A DNA stretch of 64,000 nucleotides from Sphingobacterium chungjuense (GTDB lineage: Bacteria > Bacteroidota > Bacteroidia > Sphingobacteriales > Sphingobacteriaceae): assembly GCF_011316935.1 (NCBI RefSeq), contig NZ_WLYS01000002.1, forward strand, positions 1 to 64,000, read 5' to 3'. A program made the translations under genes and the position numbers. Each line of letters begins with the position of its first letter. Within the stretch, counting starts at the first letter, position 1. A model generated the notes under the pieces. The model ran no database searches. It was not told the origin of the DNA and saw only the letters and a program-made list of their open reading frames with translations. This document shows, piece after piece, positions 18,305-26,985 of the stretch.

Positions 18305-18477
18305 CCTAATCTTCATTTCTATCTGAACGAATACAATGTACTGAATACAGTTCTTATAAGTCTTTGAAACATTGGAATATAAAATTCTTTAAATTCTTGA
18401 TAGGATTTATTTCAGGAATATTGTTCGTTTTGTGAGACAATAATCTTTATGTGTTTGAAAAGTATATTCTATTTTAA

Positions 18478-19758
18478 CTAAGGTAAAGTTGTTGCCGATA
18501 GATGATTTGTAGATATTAAATCTTGTTTTCTTTTTCGGTTGTACCACACGATGAAACCGGTGATAGGTAGCGAGGCACAGATAAGCGAAACGATACATGC
18601 CAAAATTTTTGTAGATAGCCCACCAATGGTACCAAGATGTAAATCAAAATTTAGTCTGATCAATTTTTGACTAGGATTAAGTTCAGCATACTCCATATTT
18701 CCTTCTCGTCCAAAAGGAATTCTCTTGGGATTTTCTGCTAATGTTGCGGCATGGAACATACGGGTGTATGCGCCATAGAATTTGCCTGGGACCGGATTAT
18801 ATAGCATATAAACCATATCTCTATTTCCTCGTGGATAGCCAATCTTATTGTGCCCTTCGGATTTACCTTCTTGCTGGTAAACTTTCTGCCAAACCGCATC
18901 CCACGGGTGAATGTTTACATCTGAGTTGGTCGATTCTTCCGAGATTTGTTTGTCAGCCGTAAGCACAGTTTTACCTTCGCCTAATAAGGTATGATAACCT
19001 GCTTTAAACCAGTCGAAGCTATAGTAAACACCAGTGTACGTCAGGATAAAGGCAAAAATAAGCGTGTAAAAGCCCAGCACATTGTGCAGATCTATATTGA
19101 GACGTTTCCACTTGGCACTCCATTTTATACTAAAGCTCTTTTTTCGCGTACTGTTATTCCATTTTTTTGGATACCACCAGATGATTCCAGTAATCAACAC
19201 CACCAAGAATATCAGGCAATTGATACCGACAAATGGACTTCCAATTTCGGGTGGCAACCAAAAGAAACGATGACCAGCACGGATGAAATAAATAAATTGC
19301 AGCGTCTTACTATCCTCAAAGTATTCGTCGTATATAAACTGTTTGCTATAAGGATTGAGGTGTATATTGCCATGTGGAATATGCTTCGTAGCATCAGCAT
19401 ACTCTACTAGCAAACTCTCTCCTGGCTCTCTGTACGTAATGGCAGCTACTTCAAACTTTTCGACTGTAGGTCGACTATCAAGATACTCTTGCGCCACTGC
19501 GAGATAAGCCGATGGGCGATCCAATGGCAGATCTTGCTTTTCGACCCTATTGAATGGCATGGTAAAATAAGCAATTTCGTCTCGGAAAACCCAAATAGCC
19601 GCGGTAAAGCAGACCACGAATACAACTATGCCCGAGAAAAGACCCAGCCAAAGATGCAGCCATTCGCTGACTTTCCGAAAGGTCGACTTTCTTTTTTTTG
19701 GCTTTCGCACAGACGATTTTGTCATAAAATTGGTAATGATGTGGGGGGGATTGGTCAT
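18478..19758 (-). CDS. PepSY-associated transmembrane helix protein (426 aa)
   Basis: There are four probable membrane helices: one near 35-55 (W-L-H-L-W-L-G-L-F-S-G-I-V-V-F-V), two around 185-260 with W-W-Y-P-K-K-W-N, and one near 395-412. PepSY-type periplasmic sections lie between them. Such proteins are common in siderophore/iron uptake loci and some are thought to act as ferric-siderophore reductases. It is the third gene after a TonB receptor and a DUF4374 protein. ATG at 19725 (M-T-K-S-S-V-R-K) is an alternative start that removes 11 residues. Confidence 0.82.
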   Translation of the reverse strand: MTNPPHIITNFMTKSSVRKPKKRKSTFRKVSEWLHLWLGLFSGIVVFVVCFTAAIWVFRDEIAYFTMPFNRVEKQDLPLDRPSAYLAVAQEYLDSRPTVEKFEVAAITYREPGESLLVEYADATKHIPHGNIHLNPYSKQFIYDEYFEDSKTLQFIYFIRAGHRFFWLPPEIGSPFVGINCLIFLVVLITGIIWWYPKKWNNSTRKKSFSIKWSAKWKRLNIDLHNVLGFYTLIFAFILTYTGVYYSFDWFKAGYHTLLGEGKTVLTADKQISEESTNSDVNIHPWDAVWQKVYQQEGKSEGHNKIGYPRGNRDMVYMLYNPVPGKFYGAYTRMFHAATLAENPKRIPFGREGNMEYAELNPSQKLIRLNFDLHLGTIGGLSTKILACIVSLICASLPITGFIVWYNRKRKQDLISTNHLSATTLP

Positions 19759-19764
19759 CCAATA

Positions 19765-19790
19765 GAAGAGCGGCTCAATTACCGCTCTTC
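19765..19790 (-). other. Hairpin between the DUF4374 and PepSY genes
   Basis: GAAGAGCGG and CCGCTCTTC form a perfect 9-bp stem around an 8-base loop. No T tract follows on the minus strand, so it is more likely an RNA-stability or attenuating hairpin than a terminator. Confidence 0.5.
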
Positions 19791-19809
19791 TTGTAGTTCT
19801 GGGTATTTT

Positions 19810-21054
19810 TTATCTTGCTGGGTGTGGCGCAATCAGATTCACTGTTGTTCCAGTTAGCAATTTTAGACCAGGTTTTGCAGCATTAGCATCTCCAGCAGGA
19901 TCAAATTCGTAAATGGCAGCAGCACCATCCGTTGGTGTAATTGCTGTGTAGTATTTGCCATTTATAACTAATGGTGAACGTACCATACTAACTGGACTAA
20001 GTGGTGTATTCATCAGGGTAACCTGTTTGTTAGCCAAATCCAATTTTACGACCTGCCCTACATTACCTAACCGATCACGTACAGAAGTCATCATCTCTTC
20101 GTACTGCACCGTACCAAATGCGATACCGCCGCCTACGTAGTTAATTCCCATTAAACATGCTTGCTTGCCCAATGGTGTAGTGACATCAAGAAAGTAATCT
20201 GGATCAAAACGCTCTTCACCCTTTTTGATACGAACTACACCAGATTTGCCGCCTAGCCCAGTCCAGAAACGACCTGCACTTGCAACAAAGTAGTGATTGC
20301 CTTGTTCATCGCTTGTAAGTGATGATAGATAATCATAGCCGATCCCTGCATTGGTCACGTTCGAAGTAATCACACGCATATTGCTCATCGATGGATAATC
20401 ATACACCATCGCCTGTACACCACTTGCAGTATACCCTTTGTTTTCGTAGTCATAATAATAACCACCCATAACGAATTTATTTCCGTCGACATATCCGCGT
20501 CCTACGGCAAACTCTACAGCTGGAGTTGCTGCATTATACGGCACATTTAATGTACCGCGCGCTTCCACGACAAATTCAGGAACACGAATACGAGCCCAAC
20601 CTGCTGCACCTTTAGCACCTTGCTCTTGAGACCCTAATACCAATAAGGTATTATCATCAGCCACATTCAGTGATTGAAAGTAATTGGGTACAACACCATC
20701 TACGGCAATAGCGCCTTTTTGCGTAAGCGTGCCATCCGCATTCATCTCATATTGGATAAATTGTCTTAGGACTAGATTCATCACATATACGTGGTTTTTG
20801 TGCCACAAGTATCTAGAGCCATTTGCCTGCAAACCATTGCCTACAAAGCTTAACTCACCTTCGGTCAATGAAGAGGTTTGCGCCAAGTATTGCGATCCAT
20901 CAGGAGCCCAAGCGCCAACGGTATACGAACGTTCGGCATTTTCATCTGGATCAACTGTTGGTCCGTCTGAGCTACAGGAGATAGTTAGCGTGCTGAGCAC
21001 CATTAGGAATGCCGCTGCATAATTCAAGCGTCTTCTTATAAACTGTTTGTTCAT
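19810..21054 (-). CDS. DUF4374 lipoprotein of an iron-uptake locus (414 aa)
   Basis: A lipoprotein signal ends at Cys27 (L-T-I-S-C-S-S-D). The rest looks like a beta-propeller with repeated short strands (for example Y-L-W-H-K-N-H-V-Y-V-M-N and G-K-Y-Y-T-A-I-T). DUF4374 proteins occur almost always between a TonB receptor and a PepSY protein in Bacteroidota, as here, and are presumed to help with ferric-siderophore uptake at the surface. The gene starts 12 bases after the receptor's stop. Confidence 0.85.
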   Translation of the reverse strand: MNKQFIRRRLNYAAAFLMVLSTLTISCSSDGPTVDPDENAERSYTVGAWAPDGSQYLAQTSSLTEGELSFVGNGLQANGSRYLWHKNHVYVMNLVLRQFIQYEMNADGTLTQKGAIAVDGVVPNYFQSLNVADDNTLLVLGSQEQGAKGAAGWARIRVPEFVVEARGTLNVPYNAATPAVEFAVGRGYVDGNKFVMGGYYYDYENKGYTASGVQAMVYDYPSMSNMRVITSNVTNAGIGYDYLSSLTSDEQGNHYFVASAGRFWTGLGGKSGVVRIKKGEERFDPDYFLDVTTPLGKQACLMGINYVGGGIAFGTVQYEEMMTSVRDRLGNVGQVVKLDLANKQVTLMNTPLSPVSMVRSPLVINGKYYTAITPTDGAAAIYEFDPAGDANAAKPGLKLLTGTTVNLIAPHPAR

Positions 21055-21066
21055 AATATTGAAATA

Positions 21067-23256
21067 TTAAAAAGGATTAGAGATATGATACGTGATTTTA
21101 AGGCTAAGGAAGCGACCTGGTTTTTGCAATAAGTAGTTGTCGTACACTTGTTGATTGAACAGATTGTAGCAGTCGACACCCAATGTTAAGCCAAGGTTTT
21201 CAAAAGTCATAGCAGCGCCCACATCCTGAATAAACTGGCGTGGTACAAAAGCATTTGTTGCGCGGTTGCCTAAGCTAGGCCAACCAAAATAGAATTTCTC
21301 AATGTATTGCGTATTAAGGTACGCACTTAGAAATTTGGATTTTCCGGCTTGAATGGCCTGCATTCTGATTTCACTATTGGCGAAGAAGTATGGCATATTG
21401 CGCAGTCGATCATTGAACACCACATTGGAAGATCCACTAGGCGTTAAACGTTGTTTGTTGCGGATATCCTGATAGGTGGTACTTAACGTCCAGAAGAACC
21501 TTTCTCGGATATTCAACCGTGCCTCTACTTCAAATCCTTGGCTACGTATTTTCTCCAAGTTTTCATAGCGAGCGGTGCCAAACAAATCACCTTCACCAAG
21601 CCATATGAGATTTTGGGTATTCCTAAAGAAATAAGTTCCCGAGGTTTCCAATCTCACTTCATCGCTCCATCCAAAGCTACGTTGAACAGACGCATTTAGG
21701 TTTTGGCTCTCTTCAGGACGCAGGTTAGGCGAATTTAAAATCGTAGTACCATCACCAAAAAGCTCGACCGTTTCGGGTAGGCGAATACTATTTTCCAAAG
21801 ACATTTTTAGTGCCCAATCCTTTGCTGGAATCCAACGCGCGGCATAGCTACCACCCCATAGCAAATCGTCGCTAGTGATCGGCACAAGCTCGCGCTGGGA
21901 GTTTCCAGAATATTCATACGCCACCGATTCGGCGCGATACTGAAAGGCTCGAAATGATATGATTTGTTGAAAAGTTTTATCTCTATTGTTGTGTTCTACG
22001 GCTGCCGCCAAAATATTTTTGTTCATATGTTGCGGCTCCCGCAATGGGATGGTCCATTCGGCTACGCCTAATTGGTCAGAACCATCACGGCGTGCCCAGC
22101 TTCCGTTGTAGGCTAATCGCGTTTGCCATTGTTCCGAAAAACGATAGTTGGCATTTATTCTTGATTGCGAATTGCGGTCTCTGAACTGATAGATAGACTT
22201 TTGTGCCCTGATGCCATTTAATTCGCCTTGCACATTGGGATCTATAATAGTACCTGCCCAATTAAATTTATTACTGCTGGTATCTGTCGTCGTTCCGCGC
22301 AATGAATTGATGCCTGCAAATACGTCGATATCCAATTTACCATTCGCCAAGTTTCGCTTTACATACCTCACATTGGGCATCAGAAAACGATCATGGTATC
22401 GTACTGCACCATATACGAAAGCCATTGTACGCCCCGTCTGTATGCCGCGATCACTACCAGAAGCATACAGCCCAACTGAAAGAAGATCAGCCCAAGCCAG
22501 TTCGCGAAGACCGATTGTAGCTTTGGCGCCTATACTTTGATAATCGTCGTTGAAACGCTTGAAACGTAAGTTTTCAATAATCCTGCCGTCGGCACCAGCA
22601 ATGGCTACGCCTGGCCCCCATACTTCATAGTTATTATCCGTAGAGTTCCCAAAAGCATTGAGCTGTGCAAAGACTTTTTGATTCTTAGATCTATAGTTAG
22701 ATGATAGCGTCGCACGGTGGGTATTGAATGATCCGGCAGCGTACGAAAGCTCCAGATTATTCTCTACATCTTGCCGTGTTACCAAATTAATTGCGCCACC
22801 AAGAGCATCGCTACCTAATTCGATTGGTGTTACACCTTTGTATACCTCTATTCGTTCTAAAGAGTTTGACGGAATGCTTCCTGGGCCAAAAGCAGAGCCA
22901 AGATTGTTGATAGGGATTCCATCTACGAAAAACCGGATTGCATTGCCCGTGAGCCCATGAATAGTATAAGATGCCTCGCTACCTAGTCCGCCACTTTGGC
23001 GCACACGTATACCCGGCAGGCGATCGAGCACGCGGTTGAGATCAAGATTTTGCGAGCGTAATGGCTGCATGTCAATACCATCGGCCGCGAAAGGCGAACG
23101 ACGCAAATCGGCCGCTTTCTTTTGCCGTAATACGTCTACTCCCTGAATTTGTACCCGTTTGGTCGTGTCGACTTGTGGTGACTGCGCCCTTAAATTCTGT
23201 CCTACTGCCGCTGATAAAAACGCTAAAGACACTAATGCCTTATGTAACTTTTTCAT
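21067..23256 (-). CDS. TonB-dependent receptor, probably for a ferric siderophore (729 aa)
   Basis: The start at 23256 (M-K-K-L-H-K-A) gives a normal signal peptide; the frame extends 21 codons further, but that part overlaps the promoter. A plug domain (about 45-165) shows L-D-R-L-P-G-I-R-V-R-Q-S-G-G and L-G-S-D-A-L-G-G-A-I-N-L-V-T-R. A 22-strand-type barrel follows, ending S-N-P-F. There is no SusC-type extension. It leads an operon with DUF4374 and PepSY, which points to iron uptake. A palindrome in its promoter suggests metal-dependent repression. Confidence 0.9.
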   Translation of the reverse strand: MKKLHKALVSLAFLSAAVGQNLRAQSPQVDTTKRVQIQGVDVLRQKKAADLRRSPFAADGIDMQPLRSQNLDLNRVLDRLPGIRVRQSGGLGSEASYTIHGLTGNAIRFFVDGIPINNLGSAFGPGSIPSNSLERIEVYKGVTPIELGSDALGGAINLVTRQDVENNLELSYAAGSFNTHRATLSSNYRSKNQKVFAQLNAFGNSTDNNYEVWGPGVAIAGADGRIIENLRFKRFNDDYQSIGAKATIGLRELAWADLLSVGLYASGSDRGIQTGRTMAFVYGAVRYHDRFLMPNVRYVKRNLANGKLDIDVFAGINSLRGTTTDTSSNKFNWAGTIIDPNVQGELNGIRAQKSIYQFRDRNSQSRINANYRFSEQWQTRLAYNGSWARRDGSDQLGVAEWTIPLREPQHMNKNILAAAVEHNNRDKTFQQIISFRAFQYRAESVAYEYSGNSQRELVPITSDDLLWGGSYAARWIPAKDWALKMSLENSIRLPETVELFGDGTTILNSPNLRPEESQNLNASVQRSFGWSDEVRLETSGTYFFRNTQNLIWLGEGDLFGTARYENLEKIRSQGFEVEARLNIRERFFWTLSTTYQDIRNKQRLTPSGSSNVVFNDRLRNMPYFFANSEIRMQAIQAGKSKFLSAYLNTQYIEKFYFGWPSLGNRATNAFVPRQFIQDVGAAMTFENLGLTLGVDCYNLFNQQVYDNYLLQKPGRFLSLKITYHISNPF

Positions 23257-23549
23257 AAATAGATGGGCAAATATATAATAATTTAGACTAAATCTAAAGC
23301 AGATATTTGCTTTTTCCAATTCAATTGCAGCATGTAAATTATTGATTTAAAAATTCAATAGTTTCGATAACACTCAAATATGAGGTTCACAGTTTTATGA
23401 TCTCGTCAGAAAAATTTTCACTACAATCAATAGTGCTTTCAAATCCCAACTACGTTTGTTATTATAAACAGATGAAGTTATTTACGTGGAAGTGTAATCT
23501 TCACTTAAATGAGCTACGATTATTAATGTAGTTTTATTATTTAGGGACA
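23257..23549. other. Gap upstream of the iron operon
   Basis: Apart from the promoter and palindrome at 23268-23298, no gene, hairpin or IS left end was recognised up to the transposase-like start at 23550. Confidence 0.3.
23268..23298 (-). promoter_or_regulatory. Promoter of the iron-uptake operon with metal-repressor-like palindrome
   Basis: Minus-strand TATATTTG (23268-23275) matches TAnnTTTG, and just upstream lies the perfect inverted repeat TTTAGA, spacer CTAAA, TCTAAA (23282-23298). The palindrome sits in the promoter spacer 26 bases from the start codon, a good place for an iron-responsive repressor of the Fur or DtxR type. Which repressor binds is not shown by sequence. Confidence 0.55.
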
Positions 23550-23600
23550 ATGAAAAAAAGCAAGTTCAGCGAATCACAGATCATCAAGATTCTATCACAA
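23550..23600 (+). pseudogene. First 17 codons of an IS3-type OrfA, fused to other sequence
   Basis: M-K-K-S-K-F-S-E-S-Q-I-I-K-I-L is the hallmark start of IS3-family OrfA helix-turn-helix proteins. After codon 17 the frame continues without a stop into a formylglycine-enzyme-like sequence, so the junction is a recombination scar. No inverted repeat is visible upstream. Confidence 0.6.
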
Positions 23601-23986
23601 CCGTATTACAATATTGATAGTAAAGACATTTTGGAAAATAAGTTATCAAATGGATTTCGTTTACCATCAGAGGCAGAGTGGGAATATGCCTGTAAGGCAG
23701 GCTCTGCTGGGATTAGGTACGGCGAATTGGAATCTATAGCTTGATATAAAGGTAATTCTGATAATAGAACACATATCGTGGGGCAAAGGGAGCCAAATAA
23801 ATGGGGTCTTACGATATGCTAGGTAATGTCTGGGAGTGGTGTTCGGACTTGTACGATACGGAAATATATGGATCATATCGCGTGTTCCGTGGTGGGGGCT
23901 TCTACGATGATCAAAGAAGTGTAATGGCTACAACACGAAGGAGAAGTCATCCTATGAAGTTTAAAATTGCTAAAAATGTGTTATAA
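23601..23986 (+). pseudogene. Decayed 3' part of an FGE-sulfatase (SUMF1-like) gene
   Basis: Two frames together give the conserved C-terminal half of a formylglycine-generating-enzyme/GldK-type domain. The pieces are G-F-R-L-P-S-E-A-E-W-E-Y-A-C-K-A-G, H-I-V-G-Q-R-E-P-N-K-W-G-L, Y-D-M-L-G-N-V-W-E-W-C-S-D and Y-R-V-F-R-G-G-G-F. A TGA replaces the usual Trp before Y-K-G-N-S (about 23742), and a frameshift occurs near 23800. The N-terminal half is missing. It is not functional. Confidence 0.75.
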
Positions 23987-24171
23987 TGGGCAGAGAATTC
24001 GCGTAAGTAAGGACCATAAAAAGAGTTTTAAAGAATCATGCTATGTTCTGTAAGTATGTAACGATCCCAAAAAATCTACAGATATAAGGTAGATAAAAGT
24101 TGCCAAGTAATTCGGAACAAATCCTTCTCATAAAACCAATGTTTCGATAGTAAAACATGTAGCTATGCTTC

Positions 24172-24300
24172 TTACAAAATACTCTGATAAATACGTGACG
24201 TTTCGCCCCAAGGATGGTAACCATCTCCAATATAAACAAACCCGTACCTTTCGTAGTATCCTATATGATCTGTACAGAAATTTAGATTTTTAAAGCCCAT
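24172..24300 (-). pseudogene. 3' fragment of a GNAT acetyltransferase gene, cut at an IS end
   Basis: The 42 codons read minus-strand as the end of a GNAT domain: [12 protein letters not shown] and [14 protein letters not shown]. The fragment begins exactly where the IS3-like terminal repeat (24301) ends, so the upstream part of the gene was lost to the element. The ATG at 24300 is probably accidental. Confidence 0.7.
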
Positions 24301-24336
24301 TGTAAGTACCCCATTTTTCAGACAGCAAAATCTGCT
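24301..24336 (-). repeat. Second copy of the IS3-like right end
   Basis: The 36 bases are the exact reverse complement of 92-127. On the minus strand this is the right end of an element whose body would lie at higher coordinates, but no transposase frame survives beyond about 24350. It is therefore a solo end. Confidence 0.65.
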
Positions 24337-24514
24337 GTTTAAATTTATTAAGGTATGTAAAACATCGTTCTCGCGATTATAATTAACATTTCTATTTCCT
24401 ATCGATTTTGATCGAAAATTAAATTAAATTCTTTTTTCATAGTTGGATGTTCCCAGTAGACCCAAGTTTCGATATACTTAAGCACTCTGAATTTCTTTAC
24501 TAACAAAATAAAAT
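24337..24514. other. Gap between the solo IS end and guaD
   Basis: A 39-codon minus-strand frame (24399-24518) begins with an ATG overlapping the guaD stop (ATGA). It matches nothing recognised and may be chance. No terminator was seen. Confidence 0.25.
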
Positions 24515-25009
24515 TCATCTCGATCCTTCTTTTACATCACCTTTGGCCTCACGCGACATTTTTGTCCACCTCTCAAAAGCTTTTATCGCATCGCTGGCGC
24601 ATAGACGTGTAAATGTAACAGACTGCTCTTCACTCTTATTTTGCAACTCATCGAATATAAACTGATCTCCAAATCCTGCCCACTCAGCATCTCGCTTTGT
24701 GTTGCCATAATAAACTTCGGTGATATTTGCCCAATATATCGCGCTAACACACATCGGACATGGTTCTGCGGAGGTGTATAGCGTGCAACCGCTCAAATCC
24801 GCTTTACCAATCTTTTTAGCTGCTGCACGTATTGCATTTATTTCAGCGTGGGCTGTTGGATCGCAATCCAAGGTCACCGAATTTGATTCAGCGCTTAACA
24901 CTTTACCGTCGCGGACTATCACGCATCCAAAAGGACCGCCATGCAATGTTTTTAGATTTTTCTCGGACAGTGCTATTGCACTTTGCATAAATTTTTCGTG
25001 GTTTTCCAT
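24515..25009 (-). CDS. guaD: Guanine deaminase of the small CDA-fold type
   Basis: The enzyme would convert guanine to xanthine in the cytoplasm. The 164-aa protein carries the zinc site H-A-E (in D-P-T-A-H-A-E-I-N-A-I-R) and P-C-P-M-C, with A-I-Y-W-A-N after it. It aligns along its length with Bacillus subtilis GuaD, including G-G-P-F-G-C-V-I-V near the start and A-G-F-G-D-Q-F-I. tRNA adenosine deaminase TadA is the main alternative but lacks the A-E-W-A-G-F-type segment. It starts 12 bases after the LOV kinase stop, so it is probably co-transcribed with it. Confidence 0.85.
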   Translation of the reverse strand: MENHEKFMQSAIALSEKNLKTLHGGPFGCVIVRDGKVLSAESNSVTLDCDPTAHAEINAIRAAAKKIGKADLSGCTLYTSAEPCPMCVSAIYWANITEVYYGNTKRDAEWAGFGDQFIFDELQNKSEEQSVTFTRLCASDAIKAFERWTKMSREAKGDVKEGSR

Positions 25010-25021
25010 TTAATATTTTGA

Positions 25022-26527
25022 TTACAGGGAGAGTGGAATAGTAATACTGAAAACGGATCCTTGTCCAATCTCACTTTCTACCCAGATCGTTCCGCCGTGG
25101 TCGGAGATAATCTGTTGAGATATATATAATCCAATACCAGCCCCAAAATAGTTGTTGTCATTTGCCGATACGCGGTAAAAGCGATCAAATATTCTCTTAT
25201 GGTTTTCTTTGGCTATACCAATACCCGTGTCCGTAACAGATATTTTCGCAAAATTCCCTACGCGTCCGATGTGAAGGATAACCTGCTTGGTATCCTTTGA
25301 ATACTTAGCAGCATTAGTAAGCAAATTGGTAATTACCTGCGAGAGTTGACTTCTATCACCTACTACATTAAGATCTGAATTACCATATAGCACGAAATCA
25401 TGATCGCTATATACTTCTGAAACTTCCCCTAAAGTAATATTAACAATTTCTGCAATACTTACCACTTCGGAAGACCGTCTTGTTGATCCAGACGTAAGCA
25501 TCGAGGTATCCAATAGATTTGCAATTAAACGACTTAAGTTTTCAAGAGAATCCGTAGCTTGTTTTAATCGTGGCTGGTATCCGTCAGTTTCCCCTTTATT
25601 GAGCATACGCTCAAGCAGCTGCAAATTTCCTTTTACGACCGTTATTGGGGTTTTCATCTCATGACTTGCTATAGCGATAAAATCGTCTTTCTTCTTTTCT
25701 ATCACATAACGTTCCGTAACATCTTCCATAGCCAAAAGAATCCAGTTCTGATAAGTTTCCCCCACGGTTATCTGAGATGCATTGAGCATCAACCTACGAT
25801 TTCCGATGTAAGGAAAATCGTGAACAACCTCAAAGTCTTCAAAAGGGTTATGTTCTGGTAATACATTTCGCAATAGGTTAATCAACTCAGGGATATCCCA
25901 AGAACCTTCCAAAACGTCAGTCAATTTGTGATCCACTAATTCATTTGAATTGACTTTAAAGAATTTTTCGAAATGTCGGTTGACTAGAGCAATATTGAGC
26001 TCAGGATCAAGTACAATCAAGCTTTCGCGTATGGTTTCCACAATTCCTTTTAAAAACTGCTCATGCTCCTGCAACTCCTTAGTTCGTTCATTCACTCTTT
26101 TTTCAAGATTTTCCCGCTCCAAATTTAAATTATGCTCAGCCTGTTTGCGTCGAGAGATATCGTTTTGAATGCCAATAAAATGAGTGATATTTCCATTTTC
26201 GTCATGTACAGGTGAAATAGATAGTTCATTCCAAAAAAGTGATCCATCTTTTTTATAGTTGCGAATATCTACCTGACATGATTTGCCTTCTTTAACAGCG
26301 GCAGCAATGGTCTTGCGAACTTTTTGATTTCTATCATTGGCTTGAAGAAAGCGGCAATTGTGGCCGACTATTTCATCCATGCTATACCCTGTGATATCGC
26401 AAAAAGCCTGATTGCAATATATTATAGGATTGTCCGGCTGATTATTATCTGTAATTACTACGCCATCGAATGAGGCGTCTAAAGCAGTTCCAAATATTTT
26501 GCTTAAAGCCTTCGCATATTCCGGCAT
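25022..26527 (-). CDS. LOV-domain hybrid-less histidine kinase (blue-light sensor, 501 aa)
   Basis: Residues about 14-125 are a LOV domain. G-H-N-C58-R-F-L-Q contains the photoadduct cysteine, and the FMN-contacting N90 (N-Y-K-K-D-G), N100 (F-W-N) and Q121 (G-I-Q-N-D) are all present. A coiled coil (about 130-160), a second PAS (about 160-270), HisKA with H289 (A-S-H-E-M-K-T-P) and HATPase_c (N-L-L-T-N-A-A-K-Y, D-T-G-I-G-I-A) follow. It should bind FMN and be light-regulated. A single-domain response regulator lies 86 bases upstream, a natural partner. Confidence 0.93.
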   Translation of the reverse strand: MPEYAKALSKIFGTALDASFDGVVITDNNQPDNPIIYCNQAFCDITGYSMDEIVGHNCRFLQANDRNQKVRKTIAAAVKEGKSCQVDIRNYKKDGSLFWNELSISPVHDENGNITHFIGIQNDISRRKQAEHNLNLERENLEKRVNERTKELQEHEQFLKGIVETIRESLIVLDPELNIALVNRHFEKFFKVNSNELVDHKLTDVLEGSWDIPELINLLRNVLPEHNPFEDFEVVHDFPYIGNRRLMLNASQITVGETYQNWILLAMEDVTERYVIEKKKDDFIAIASHEMKTPITVVKGNLQLLERMLNKGETDGYQPRLKQATDSLENLSRLIANLLDTSMLTSGSTRRSSEVVSIAEIVNITLGEVSEVYSDHDFVLYGNSDLNVVGDRSQLSQVITNLLTNAAKYSKDTKQVILHIGRVGNFAKISVTDTGIGIAKENHKRIFDRFYRVSANDNNYFGAGIGLYISQQIISDHGGTIWVESEIGQGSVFSITIPLSL

Positions 26528-26613
26528 AACTGTTGAATTTCTATAGTATAAATGAGATACACTATAAACGCATATGTTAAGCCAATGTTTAGTGCTTCTT
26601 AAAAGTTAAATAC

Positions 26614-26985
26614 TTATTTATCATTACTAAATATTAATCTGCCGATCATAGCTTCAAGATCCGTTAAATTAAATGGCTTTATAAGATAAGCATCTGCTTT
26701 ACTGCTTGTTGCCAGATTGGCAAAATCTGTATTTGCAGAATAGAAGATGATGGGTATATGAGATGTCTCAGAAGTTTGTTTTAGCAATTCAACAGATAAT
26801 AAGCCTCCCTGGCCTGGTATCCAATTGTCCATAATAATTAGATCAGGCTTTTCTATCAGTACATCATTTAGTACGTCATTAGTTTCACTTCGATAAGCAA
26901 CTTCAAAACCGAGCTGGCTCACGATGATACCAGATAATTCTGCTGTAGCGCTATCATCTTCAAAAATTAGTACTTTTTTATTCAT
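26614..26985 (-). CDS. Single-domain response regulator (CheY-like)
   Basis: The start at 26985 (M-N-K-K-V-L-I-F-E-D-D) is the normal receiver start; an upstream GTG adds five residues. The acidic pair D10/D11, phospho-acceptor D53 (I-I-M-D-N-W-I-P), a switch Ser in I-F-Y-S-A-N and Lys in Y-L-I-K-P-F are present. No output domain follows, so it would act by protein contact. It precedes the LOV kinase on the same strand and probably receives phosphate from it. Confidence 0.88.
   Translation of the reverse strand: MNKKVLIFEDDSATAELSGIIVSQLGFEVAYRSETNDVLNDVLIEKPDLIIMDNWIPGQGGLLSVELLKQTSETSHIPIIFYSANTDFANLATSSKADAYLIKPFNLTDLEAMIGRLIFSNDK

Noticed and set aside
24399..24518. 39-codon frame overlapping the guaD stop by ATGA
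   Set aside because: Too short, no family recognised and no further support. Mentioned in the gap entry only.
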